Positions 1 through 10,900 of a stretch of 64,000 bases of DNA are shown here, piece after piece. The translations under genes were made by a program, and so were the position numbers. The notes below the pieces were generated by a model. The model was not told the DNA's origin. It was given only the letters and a program-made list of their open reading frames with translations, and searched no databases. The stretch comes from Protonemura montana (lineage: Eukaryota; Arthropoda; Insecta; Plecoptera; Nemouridae). How positions within the stretch are numbered: the stretch's first letter is position 1; each line of letters opens with the position of its first letter. The DNA is taken from assembly GCA_947568835.1 (NCBI GenBank), contig OX387603.1:16268651-16332650 (forward strand). The letters run 5' to 3'.

Positions 1-1388
1 GTCTCTAGGGTACATCTGTCTGTTGACAGCCACTGTTTATAAGTCACAGAGTCTATGAAATTTTCACTGAATGAGATTTCTAGCCATTCACGAAGTTCAT
101 CGGTTCCCGGACAATTGCCACACTTTCCTACAAAGCAGTTGAGAAGCGGGGGGTTGCACATGAGGCTGGCAAGGCAGTGTTGGTATGATTTGATGGTACC
201 GTCTGAAAGCAAAGGCAGCTTTGCTCCCAAAGCCATCAACTTAACGTTTTGGTGTATCGTACAGACACAGACAGAATGTGTCCCAGCTGCTCCTGCCAGA
301 ACACAATGTTTGGGTCTGAGCTCTGCAAACTTCGAGAATCCAACCTTGATGTCAGGATATTTATCTTTGAAGCTGCGATACACTTCACTTAAGTTGCTTA
401 ACACTAGTCTCTTCTGGCGGTGAACTCGATTGTCACCCACTTTAACCGAGACAAAATCTTTTTTACCCGGCATGACACGGCTTACATCATCATTTTCATA
501 AAACTCTTCAATCAGTTGAATGCAATCAGGGGAAAGAGTTTTTCCTGCTTTTTGATTTGCAGATGGCAGTATCCCTTGGGCCTTTACTAGTTGTTTGGTT
601 ATACGTACCAAATGGTTAGATGCATTGAACTCTTGCATTATTCTCTTAATGCTCCAACTTTTTGGAAGCACAGATAAAATTGTTATTTTCTCGCTTCTGG
701 TACTCGTCTTAAACTTTTCTTTCAGTTGTGCTATTATCTCTGACCCATCACGGATGCTGTCCTTGCACTCCTCTGAAGATGTCAAATCTTCTTTGCTGAT
801 TTCTTCATTACTGGGAGATACTAGTTCCAATCTCTTCTTTACACCTTGTGTTATTTCGCTGAACTTTCTTTTCGAATAAAACATAGATTTACCCTTTAGT
901 TTGGTGGTATTAATAGGTGACACACCAAATGCAGCTAAAGACTGATTCACGGCATCTGCTTCACAGGGTATGTCCACGAAAGGTAGGTCAAGTTCAGTGG
1001 ATTTAGTTGGCGTTAGAACAGAAACGGTTGTTAGTTCCTTCAGCCTGAGCGAGAGCAGCTTACGGCAAGTTGAGCATAATTTCTTTCCAGGGATGAGGTC
1101 GGCAATCTCCAAGTATTTCGTCCTGGATGCTGCATTAATTTCTCTTAACCCATTAACTTTCACTATTCCACAGTGAGCCTGAAACGGATCGCAGCATAAC
1201 TTGTGGTGACAGCTATACAGACGAAGGAATTTCTTTTCATGTAAATGACACACGGTCTTCACATTATCACACTTAGTACGCAGAGCTAATGATAACTGCT
1301 GGTCACTATTGAAACTTTCAATGCTTTTAATCGCTAGATCTTCGATGGGTCCACATTCTTCTTCAAAGAACAGTCCAATTGAGCACAT
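1..1388 (-). CDS. Partial uncharacterised Cys/His-rich protein, mobile-element-like gene (3' end outside window)
   Basis: Reading the minus strand from an ATG at 1388 gives 462 codons without a stop before the window edge, far beyond chance in this AT-rich DNA. The frame has an N-terminal zinc-binding-like cluster (CHLHEKKFLRLYSCHHKLCC, later KLCSTCRKLL), a lysine/glutamate-rich middle with a predicted helical, DNA-binding-like stretch, then a block beginning FSKFAELRPKHCVLAG followed by a second Cys/His cluster (THSVCVCTIHQN) and a CGNCPGTDEL motif. From memory, similar proteins occur as multi-copy, uncharacterised genes in cnidarian and arthropod genomes, which suggests a transposase or a domesticated one; that is inference. 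A possible splice acceptor (AG at 1399-1398, nine bases before the ATG) means an upstream exon cannot be excluded. It lies in the same orientation as the SREK1-like exon and probably inside one of its introns. Confidence 0.75.
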   Translation of the reverse strand, partial: MCSIGLFFEEECGPIEDLAIKSIESFNSDQQLSLALRTKCDNVKTVCHLHEKKFLRLYSCHHKLCCDPFQAHCGIVKVNGLREINAASRTKYLEIADLIPGKKLCSTCRKLLSLRLKELTTVSVLTPTKSTELDLPFVDIPCEADAVNQSLAAFGVSPINTTKLKGKSMFYSKRKFSEITQGVKKRLELVSPSNEEISKEDLTSSEECKDSIRDGSEIIAQLKEKFKTSTRSEKITILSVLPKSWSIKRIMQEFNASNHLVRITKQLVKAQGILPSANQKAGKTLSPDCIQLIEEFYENDDVSRVMPGKKDFVSVKVGDNRVHRQKRLVLSNLSEVYRSFKDKYPDIKVGFSKFAELRPKHCVLAGAAGTHSVCVCTIHQNVKLMALGAKLPLLSDGTIKSYQHCLASLMCNPPLLNCFVGKCGNCPGTDELREWLEISFSENFIDSVTYKQWLSTDRCTLE

Positions 1389-1468
1389 TATGAATCTCTA
1401 AATAAAAGGTGCTTGAGAGCAAATTAGCTTCTATCCTCATCAACATGAGGCCAGAGACTGATTGCTTT

Positions 1469-1720
1469 AGTCCAGACAAGAAATTACCAAACTTTTTACT
1501 TGTAACCTGTTACAACTTGATCCATGATTCAGGAGCATGACAAACAATCTATAGTTGTATTCTAGGGAATACCATTTTAAGATTCTTGTAGATGCAAGTC
1601 CAGACAAGAAATGAACAAACTTTTGACTTCTATGAACTGTTTCAACTTGATCCATGATTTACAGGAATATGGCAAACAATCGATTTGTATTGTAGAGAAT
1701 AACATTTCAAGAACATGCAA
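1469..1720. repeat. Imperfect tandem duplication, two units of about 125 bp
   Basis: Unit 1 begins at 1469 and unit 2 at 1597 with the same opening AGTCCAGACAAGAAAT. Both then carry CAACTTGATCCATGATT, a GGCAAACAATC-like block and an AGGGAATA/AGAGAATA block in the same order. The units differ by scattered substitutions and a few small indels, so the duplication is not recent. Confidence 0.8.
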
Positions 1721-2183
1721 CTGTGCAAACAAAAATCAACTTTAATATAAAATATATGCCAGTGCTCTGATCACAATAATTGTGATCAAAATGCTGTTCT
1801 ACTGGCAAAAAGGCACTTTTTTATAGAAAAAATTTTTTTTCTTGGAAAGTGGTAAAACACCCATCTTGATTTTTGGAACACATGATCATATGTATGTTCT
1901 GTATATATAGAAAAAAAATCAGGCAAATCAAAAATGACTCATCAGCGATATGGTCATTTTGGAAAATGCAGATGTGTAAAATCACAATTAAATTCGTATT
2001 AACATATCGTCATTTTTGTTTCCATATTCAGGTAGGGTATGAAATTACCTTTCAGATGATTTTTTTCCCAGCTCTGTAGCTCCCATAGAACCCTAGATAT
2101 TGCGTAGAAAGGGTGGTCACTACACGCCCGGGGGGCAAAATGACCCCAACTTCCCCCCCTTGTAATATCCGAACGGTTGGACC

Positions 2184-2204
2184 AAAAAAAAAAAAAAAAA
2201 AAAA
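2184..2204. repeat. Poly-A run (21 bases)
   Basis: An uninterrupted run of A. It could be the tail of an old plus-strand retroinsertion, but the flanks show no recognisable element body or target site duplication, so it may be a simple homopolymer. Confidence 0.9.
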
Positions 2205-2344
2205 TAGCCCCTAAGTCAACAAACTTAACAAGTATACCAATTTTCATCAAAATCTGGGTCGGTCAAAGTGAAATTTAATTAAAAGTGAGTGATTACACAT
2301 GGAATGACCCATGTATGATGTCACTTGCAGAGTGAACAATGTGA

Positions 2345-2482
2345 AAAAAATAGTCGGAGCAAAAAAGGTTTACTGAGCGCCGATTTCACCGTCATTTAAA
2401 ACTTCTTAAACAACGTTCAGGGGTGATTTTAACCGGCGCAGTCATTAGCTTGAAAACTTTAATATTTTGATAATTGCAAACC
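2345..2482 (-). repeat. Dispersed repeat family A, copy 1 (inverted relative to 6174-6310)
   Basis: The reverse complement of this stretch aligns with 6174-6310. Shared landmarks in order are GTTTGCA..ATCAAAATAT, AATGACTGYGCYGGTTAAAAT, CRCCCCTRA, TTTAAGAA, TTTAAA and GGTGAAATCG. The copies are diverged, so the family is old; no terminal repeats are obvious. Confidence 0.65.
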
Positions 2483-3300
2483 AAAAAACTTGGACAACAC
2501 ACAGAGAGAAAAAGTTTGTTTTTAACAATGCGTTTGGTCGAAACGGAATATTTGATGGCATGGAAGAAAATATCAATGGGAATACTTATTTTGACTTTCT
2601 AATCACGGTTTTCAAGTTAAATTATTAAATGGCAAATAGGGTAAAGAAAATAGTGACGACTTTGGTGACCACTGCTGTGTAAAATGTATTTTAAGCATCA
2701 GACCTTAGACTTCTTAATTAATCACCAAATTCAAATTTGCATATTTTTTTGTGTATTTGTCTAAAAACCCCCATTGAAATATTTGTCAAAGTTGGCTAAA
2801 TGGAGGGAATTTGCTCTAACACTTCCCGTAAATGCCAATGAAACAAGACATAAATGGCGTCGGTGAAATTGGACCTAAAAGTTATTGGACCTATTTTGTC
2901 CAGTAGATTTTACTGAAAGCATACATATCCAGTGAGTTTTGGAATGCAGCCCAAGATTCCCTTGGTAAGCTATTCTTGGCATTTACTGACTTTAGTGGTA
3001 GTGAGTAAATGAGTCAAAGAACATGGTCGAGGTTTGCTTAAATCCTTGGCTAGTAGAAACTGGTCAAGTAGGTACTCTGAATAAATTGGTGCATTAAAAT
3101 TTGCTTAATTTCATCTGTGTGTTTTACCAGGATATTTATTGCAAAACTGTGCAAAGTACAATGCTAGATTATCATCTTTCCAAAAACCTGCACTATTCCA
3201 GTTGCAAGGTCATGAAAATTGTACTTCTTGCCTGTTTTTGTTTTAATACAAATGTACGTGGCTTATTTGCTTAACAAAAGCCCCTCAAGCACATTCTCAC

Positions 3301-3690
3301 CTGATGCGGCGGCGCTCCTTCCACCTGACTGACAACTCCTGCTGGCAGCACTGGCTCGGCAGGTAGCAGTCCCAGCGCCCCTCCCGCGGTGAGTTCCAGC
3401 GCCCTCGCCTCGTCTGGAATGTCCGACGCCGAGAACGGCACGACAATCAGCGCCCGATCGATGAACACAGTGTTGGTCAGGTGCTGAGCCACAGACACGC
3501 ACACCGACTCTGAGAACTTGACGTAGCAGATGCGCGATTGCACGGGACAGGCCACATCGCGGATAGTAGGGTACAGTCGGATGTCATCAATTTTTCCCAA
3601 GTAGCCGAACAGGGTCTGCATCTGGTCACGAGTGGCTTGAGGCGCGATATTGGTGATCTGGACCACTCTGTTGGAAGCAACTGCGGCCAT
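3301..3690 (-). CDS. SREK1: SREK1-like splicing regulator, first coding exon (RRM1)
   Basis: This exon encodes 130 residues. Residues about 8-85 form an RNA recognition motif: the RNP2-like VVQITNI, the loop QMQTLFGYLGKIDDIRLYP, RNP1-like ICYVKF, then the very characteristic AQHLTNTVFIDRALIVVPF, which marks the SREK1/SFRS12 family of SR-related proteins that bind SR proteins and modulate splice-site choice in the nucleus. A stretch rich in Ala, Leu and Pro follows, as in the family. The exon ends in phase 0 at a clear donor, CAG|GTGAGA (GT at 3300-3299). The start is taken at the ATG at 3690 inside MAAVASN; a pyrimidine-rich acceptor (AG at 3722-3721) lies 30 bases upstream, so the exon is probably 3301-3720 with a short 5' leader and a noncoding first exon further right. 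RRM2 and the RS/EK-rich tail must lie left of this exon, beyond 3300 and probably outside the window. Confidence 0.9.
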
Positions 3691-4927
3691 TTTTAAAACG
3701 ATTATTGGCACCCCCGCTACCTGAGGGAAAGAAAATTATAGGTTTAATAAGCAGTTTTGATAGTTTTGAAAGTACCAAAACCATCCCAGAAGCACCACGT
3801 CTTCTTTCTCCAACAGATTTTAATTACCTATTTAAATTTTTTAATATTGTCATATGAGGTCATATTCATTCTGGCCAACTGGCACTTGTAATCTCTTCAA
3901 AAAGCCGTTGACTGTATTTTTTAAAATCATCAACATGTTTTGGCATTGTTTCTCGGCTGGTGAGATGCACGCCAGAATCCCAAGAAGTCACAGGACACCT
4001 GACACAGTAAGTCAAACCATTACAAAAGCCAACCAAATCAGTGTAGCAAAATTCTGAGAACTTCTAGGTGCATCACGCTTTGCATCCCAACAATGGTCAC
4101 TCAATGGTGAATCTATCACATTCACTAGAATGAAGATACCAATCAATCAACAATACAATAGGTACGTTAAATTTGCCTTTGGTCAAATCTTCAGAAGTTT
4201 TTTAGTCTTCTTTCACAAAGAAAGTAGCTATATTGCTGGTAAAAAAGTGTTATTTATGCCGATACGATGTATAGTGCTTGTTTATTTTTCTTCGCTAGCA
4301 TTACAGGAAGCAAAGTTGAAAATATGATTCCAGTTTGAGGTTAAAGGAGACGTTTGCCGGGTAAAACACAGTTTAAGTGATCAGGAAACCTCAAGTGTAA
4401 AACAGTGTAAAAGAAAATATACCTCAGATTACAGATCTTCCACAGTACCATGCACACTGAACTTTGCTGTAAATATCTGCATTTGCTAAAATTCTGTAAC
4501 GCTCATAATCCTTGGTCACCAAACGCGTCAGAACGAGGCGCACCACAGCCTTCTTAAAATTGTTTGATATTTATATATCAATTTATTGCCACAACGAGAG
4601 TATTAATGACAACACATCACAGTAAAAACTTGTTAGCATAAAACTATTTTACAAAATCTTTTCTACGTATTTAGGTGAAGCTAAACCATACGATTCAATT
4701 AGCACCAACTGAATCTAATTACTTTACGTGAAACATTTCAAATTAATAATTTCCGTATAATATCTAGTATTTTGGATGCTAGAAGCCTTTGCTGCGATGT
4801 TTTGACATAATTCCAGATACGTGCGCTGATTACTCGGCTACCTTCACATCGGTATCAAGATGGCGACAAAATTTTGAAGTGTCAAAAGGTGTACAATTAT
4901 TAACCAGTAATACGTCGGCGCTGAGGG
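3691..4927. promoter_or_regulatory. Putative divergent promoter region between SREK1-like and PIR-1-like genes
   Basis: The two genes start head to head with 1,237 bases between start codons. The SREK1-like side contains the intron acceptor at 3722-3721, so its first noncoding exon and start site lie somewhere to the right, close to the phosphatase gene. A good match to the YY1 site, AAGATGGCGAC, is at 4857-4867, about 60 bases before the phosphatase ATG; such sites often sit just downstream of start sites of housekeeping genes. No TATA box is evident. Shared promoter use is inferred from layout only. Confidence 0.5.
4857..4867 (+). promoter_or_regulatory. YY1-like motif AAGATGGCGAC
   Basis: It matches the animal YY1 core (AAGATGGCGGC) at ten of eleven bases. 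It also contains an ATG followed quickly by a stop (codons ATG GCG ACA AAA TTT TGA), so if transcribed it would be a five-codon upstream ORF before the phosphatase start. Confidence 0.45.
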
Positions 4928-4944
4928 ATGAAGCTTCCTGATAG
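4928..4944 (+). CDS. DUSP11: PIR-1-like gene exon 1 (residues 1-5 plus two bases of codon 6)
   Basis: This is a tiny 17-base coding exon, ATGAAGCTTCCTGATAG, followed by GTAAAA. It is too short for ORF finders; it was found because the next exon begins one base before W7 and the family requires (L/I)PDRW here. The Arg codon AG|A is split across intron 1. Confidence 0.85.
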
Positions 4945-7900
4945 GTAAAATACATTTTTTACACATTTTAAAATAATACGAATAACTTTTTTGTTGCTAC
5001 CAACTCAGTGGAGTTTTTTATGTTAAATAGTAAGGTTATCGTCTGCCAATGTATTCTTTTCATATTATTCATGGGAAATGCCACATGGTTAACTAAATCC
5101 TGACAATATTGCTTGTGGCTGTATTTATTTTGTGTGAATCTTTGTCTCGAAGTTTCGCGCTTGTTAGCAAATAACACATATGACCCATGGTACGATGTTT
5201 GTTCCCCCATACCCGAGTCGTTTGGAACGAGTTTGAAGCTACAGGACGAGCTAATGGTGAAAATCATATCAAAGCTGCGGTTTAGTTAGTATGTTTAACT
5301 TTCCACGTGTAGAGTTACAATATAATTTTTTTTGTGGGTTTTTGGTTTTATATAGTTTTCCATTCTTATAGTCCTTGGAATTTTTAATGTTCATTTTTCT
5401 GTTGCCAAAATACCTTAAAATAAAACTCTGGTAGATGGATTGGCGCTCAGTTCAATTTTGGTTGTTTGTACACGATGTAAGTACGTAAACACTTTTATTA
5501 CAGTAAGTAGGACCCTCTAGCCAAGTTCAAGCCCTGGCTTGAGTTCGTCTAGGATTTTACACGACCAAGATGCTTTATTTATTTTTGCATGTATTTATTT
5601 ACTTTTTAGAAGTTTAAATTGGACATGAATACAAGCTGAGGGGAAAAATGGGAACAAAAGGGATTGGTATTATAGATAGAGATGTTGAAAAGTGGAATGG
5701 GATTAATTTTATGAATAAACAAGTAACGAAGAATGCAAGGAGTTTGAGGAGATGTTTACAAGTTATCCTCACATGATACACATTGTATAGATCTGTTGAA
5801 AAAAATACATATCTATAAAAATAAATATTTCCCTGGTCATTTTAAGATGTCTCCTACCTAATACTCTAATACCACACTAATTTATTATGTATTGTTTTAG
5901 ATGGCTTCCTTACAAACCGATGGGGGAGCGTATTCCTGGCACAAGATTTATCTCATTCAAAGTTCCGCTGAAAGAGGTAATTTGGAAAAAATGTGACCAA
6001 TACTTATCTTTTTATTTTGTAATTTTTCATTGGATTGTCTTTCTGGTATTTTATTGTATTTTTATTGCTGTTGACAAGTTCATGGTCCTTGTATGAGCCT
6101 AAATTGTTAGTTTTTCCAAGGTAGTGACAATAGTCACTATATTCATTTATAGTATAAATAGCATCTTACTATGGTTTGCATTGATCAAAATATCCGTGTT
6201 TTAAAGAAAATGACTGTGCTGGTTAAAATCGCCCCTAAGCATGGTTTAAGAACATTTTAAACGCCATTGGTGAAATCGACCATGAGGCAAAAAAGTGAAG
6301 TGAATTCAGTGTAAAGAGAGATCACAGCTGCAAGTCATGGAACAGTACCCCGCCTCCCATAGAATTTATCCTATTTACTAGCTCATAGCCCCAAATTCTC
6401 ACTAACATGAGCAATTTGTTTATGAGGCAACATGCCAATCTTATTGCTAGGTTTCTGACGATGCATTTCCTCTGCTGTCAATGCACTCAACATATCTATT
6501 GTATTGGTAACATAACAAATTGTAAGCAGTTATGTTAATATAACCATCTGTAAAAATTATTACCAGAGAGAGTATGGGTATAGTCAGCAATCCAGCTTTA
6601 ATGTTACACTTTCTGCTGAGCAAACGAGCCGGCACTATATATTAATTGTTGAGTTTTTCAGACATAAAGATAAATAGAGTGTAAACCAGTCTCAATTACA
6701 AGCAACCTGCAAGAAATAACAAAGTAAATTTCTTAATGCACGCAAAAGTTTTTGTAGGTAAAGTAATCCTTTGGCGGTCATTTTTCGCGAAGACAGTTTA
6801 GTATTAGTGCTATCTTTCAACGGCGCTCTTGTAGAACTTTTGAGTGTATGTGGTACTCTATTACCGTCTGTAATAGTTTAAAAAGGTTGCAATTTCAAAA
6901 AGTAGGTGGGAAGTCCACATGTAACGGTTGAAGCTTTAAGTGACAGAGCGAGCTTGCGTCTATGTTGTTGAATTAAGACGCCGAGATGCTTAGCACGCCT
7001 GCTTTTAGATGCATCTCGTTTTTCACACACTTCTTTCGTCCCCAGTCTCTCCCGTTACATCATTGTCATAGGATTCAAAACAGGGCTCAGAAATATCTGA
7101 GAGGGATTGAAAACCAATTCTTCTCTGATCTGCGTTATGCAGGGGCCCTGCATAGGGCCCCTTATTTCAATGTAAAGTTTGATTGTATCAAGTTTACACC
7201 AAAGAATTACACCTTGCCTACAAATGGTTGATTAGTGATACCTTGCGCCATACCTCATGGGCACCCACATCCTTCCCATCGCATCCTTTGCAATGGGCTC
7301 CTTTTTGTAAAGGTGCCGGGTGGTCCCAGGGGCAATTTCATCTGGATCGGCTAGCCATGGGCCACACATCATACAGCTGTTCGAAAAATAAACATTCATT
7401 TGGTCGGCCAATGCAGCTGCTTAAAAAATAGACGTCAAGGGAAGGTATGATATCACTAGTAATGGCACCGCAATGAACGCCACGAGATTCGCTGCTCGAA
7501 AGTGCGTCATTGAACCATGCCTCGGCACTGCCGACGACGTTGGCAACGACATCGACACGACGCCAAAGGCTTGCTGCACGTTTGTGCTTTGTTTAACTGG
7601 ATTGCTTGAACGCTACCAACGATGCCGACTGCAAATACCCGGCGAGCCACTAAAAATCCGTTGCATCACGAAAGTAAAAATTTGTCAATAAATCAATAGC
7701 CGTGAAGTGAAGTTCGGCGCGGAATCCGTGATTTACGGACTCGATTCTTCTGGGCGCGCGAGGGTGTCTCGCCGGGCCCGGCAAGGGAACGACGGTGGAG
7801 GCCGAAATGCGCTCCGAATTCCGGACGCAGCGGCCGCCGTCGACGAGGGCGAACTCTGTCGCGGCGGGGGTGCGACACCCCGACCGCTGCCCTCCCCCCT

Positions 7901-10900
7901 GCCCCGCCTCGCCCACCCCTAGACAAATCTAATAAGCATGGAAAGGGTCGGCCGCGTAGCCCATGAGAAAAATAAGTTAGAAATATGTGGCCTTTTATTA
8001 CGATTGCATGCTAATTCAGAAGTGGTACGTCTGGCGTGCTTGGTGATCCTGCCGTCATTTGAACAAAGCTGGGATGGATGGATCAGTGACTGAACCGGGT
8101 GGAATGGACGCTAGTTCCATGTAGTTGACAATACGGGTCTATGTTACGTGATAGGCAACGATAAGGGGTAAATTATCTTATGTTGTCTGATTAAATGCTA
8201 CCCCCGTGGGTGACGTAAGGTGGTATCTGTACCTACCGTATAATAAGACGATTGTTCCATGTTAGGGTACCATTGTGCGATGCAGCTCTACCTGACGCCT
8301 AGCAGATGGACTTACTGGCTAAATGCACACCTTTATATGTATATATAAATATATCCTTGCATGAGTATACGACATATTGTGATCTCAACGTGTTCCAGTC
8401 GTGTCTTCGCCTCTCGCGTTGCCACCACACGTGGCAATATACAAGCTGTCGAAACGCCTTCCAATTAGAAATGAAAATCTTAAAAATCAATAACGCATAA
8501 GATTTAATTACTATGGGTAATTGCTAACGTAGCTGCCTTGCATCCGTAGCGTTGCTAACCTGTTATCATGTGGCCATTAAGTACGGCATTAACGCGCGAA
8601 ATGCACGCAACGACAGGCAACACTTAATGAGAATTGGATTTAATAAGGAGTTTTAATAAGAAGTTGGCTGGCCATGGGAGCGTGCAGTGTGAACGGGGGC
8701 CGTGCAGTTGGCGCATGTCCCGATCGGAGATCTCCAGCGAGATTGAGTTGATAGAACTGGTCAAGGAAATCGGAAATGCTTTGAAATTAGTGATTGGTAT
8801 TTGTGTTTTGTCTTGTAAGGAGTGTTTCTTAGGCGTTGTGATCACAAAGTTGTAACAGTTTGACGTTGCTTTCAGGCAGCTGTTTTGGCTGTGATTCTTA
8901 GAAACTGTATTCAAGTGAGATGGGACGTTTACACTGTACGTGTTCCATGATTTCCCCTTAACATTCCCTAAAAATGATTCGCAAAGGAAAACGAAAATGT
9001 CCATCCATCAGAAAATGTTTCCTTAAAGCCGTTATAGCTGGATGTTGGTACTAAAGGTCACAAACATATATTTTTTCGGAAAACGTTTCATTTAAAAATG
9101 AAGAATGGAATTATAGATGTAACTAGAAACGACCAAAACAGTTCAGTCCTCGAGAGAAGATAACTTAAAGAAAAGAATGGAAGATACCAGCCCAAAGACT
9201 GCCCTCCTGCATTGCTACCAACTCATAAATGAAACTCCAGTTCTGATTTCAGAGATGGGATTTCAAAATACTTATTATATCTGCGAAATAATCTCAAAGA
9301 TAGTTAAAATTGGTAGGAAACATAGTATAATAGCTCGAAAAACAAAACACGTTCGCACGATCAAAGCTTTAGGGCAAAAGAAAAATGGTGGACATCAGCA
9401 GAGATAATTTTTATTGGTGACAGTTGGCCAGCATGTCACCCCAGAACGATCGGTGGCGCCTCTGTCCGAAAAGAATGTTCGAACGTAACATGAGTGTGGA
9501 TTTGCTGTTTCGGAGAAGATCAGCGCCTGTAACTCCGGGTTCAATATACATTAAAGTTCACAAGTAATCTTCTAACCTTCGTGGAGCCGAATACAACGCA
9601 TCCTCTGCCGAAAATAGGATTAAGATTTTCCATAACACATTTTGCTCGACAAAAGTGCCACAACGCAGAGAATCATATCTCTTACCCTTCCGGATCTAAC
9701 CGGACGAAAGTGAAGAGTCGATTTTAAGCCATCCTCCCTCCACCAAATCCGCCGCTAGACAGAGTTTATAGCCGAAATAAACAACGCTAGCCGTCGCCCT
9801 TCGTTCGCCAACCATAACATATAATATAACATCTTCCCAAAAGACTTGTGGTCTTTTTGTTTTGTGGCAAACTCATCTTGCAATAACTTTTAAACTTCGG
9901 ACAAGATCCGCTCCATCGGCCGCTTGGCGCCGGCGCTCCTTCCGCCCACGCTTTCCATGTTCGAGATGTTGCGAAGCCGCATGTCGTTCCCATGCCAACG
10001 TGCCGCCCGCACGCCGGATCTGTCGATAAATCACGCGGCTGCCGTACCGACTTGCCGGCCGGCTGGCGACTTGACACCTTGCCGGGTCACGAGGGTCACC
10101 TGACCGCGGGAATCGAACCCGGAACTTTAGCGAGATGGTGGTCTTGCAATTGTCTGTAGTTTGGCGCATGTGACGTTGGATATCTTGTCGTAGAGGAGTG
10201 TAGTTCTGTAAAGGTTGCGTCTTGATTAAGACTGGAAGTTATTCTGGATACAGTTCGAGGATTTTACATTAGATCTGGTCCAGCAACGTGGCTATGTGAA
10301 ACTTTCCGCGGATTGCAGATGCAGGATTCTGGGTGTACCCTGAGTCCCAACTCGGATATCCCCAAACCTAATCCCTAAAACCAAAACCCCAAATCTAAGT
10401 TTCCGAGTTGAACGATTTTTACCCAATGGCGTTTGGGAAACTTGATGGTCAAGTTAGGTTACGAGCTGTGCCACTTGGAAAATGCATTTCTCAATCTATT
10501 GTTCTTGTTGTTTTCATTGTATTATGTGTTCTCCTTGTTTCCGGATGCACCTCTTGAAGACAGATCTACTCACATGTGTACTTATTTGAAAAATATCTTT
10601 CTTTTTCAGGCGTATTGCGGAAGCCTGACTGAGGCTCAGAGGTATGTCCATTCAATAATTCCTTCTCAAAAATATAAATATATATTCTTTTTAGATTTTC
10701 GGTCTATATCTTTTAATGTTACTTTTGTTTTTCATAGGTTCACTCCTGAGATGCTGATGGAGCAATGTCCAAACGTTCAGCTGATTGTCGATCTCACGAA
10801 CACCTCCAAATACTACAACAGCAACGTAAGACCCTCAAAATCGTACTTTGTACCGTAGCCACCTTATTTGCGACACGAGACATGGTTCTCCAGGGTTGCT

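Larger units (their letters stand above)
1389..3300. other. Intronic or intergenic DNA between the left-edge gene and the SREK1-like exon
   Basis: I see no coding exon here on either strand. It holds an imperfect tandem duplication at 1469-1720, a 21-A run at 2184-2204, and one copy of a diverged dispersed repeat at 2345-2482. If the SREK1-like gene continues leftwards, this is part of its first coding intron, since the donor at 3300 opens into it. Confidence 0.6.
5977..10609 (+). other. Intron 2 of the PIR-1-like gene
   Basis: This 4.6-kb intron contains family A repeat copy 2 (6174-6310), a small perfect hairpin (GGGGCCCT, four-base loop, AGGGCCCC near 7142-7162), a CpG-rich island (7690-7925), dispersed repeat B copy 1 (9177-9484) and a tRNA-derived SINE-like segment near 10 kb. 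I see no further coding exon of this gene in it. Confidence 0.75.

Noticed and set aside
3263..3502. A 79-codon minus-strand frame and a second one at 3477-3680
   Set aside because: Both are shifted frames over the SREK1-like RRM exon.
7650..7926. Three overlapping frames on both strands
   Set aside because: CpG-rich composition removes stop codons; no domain or conserved pattern in any translation.
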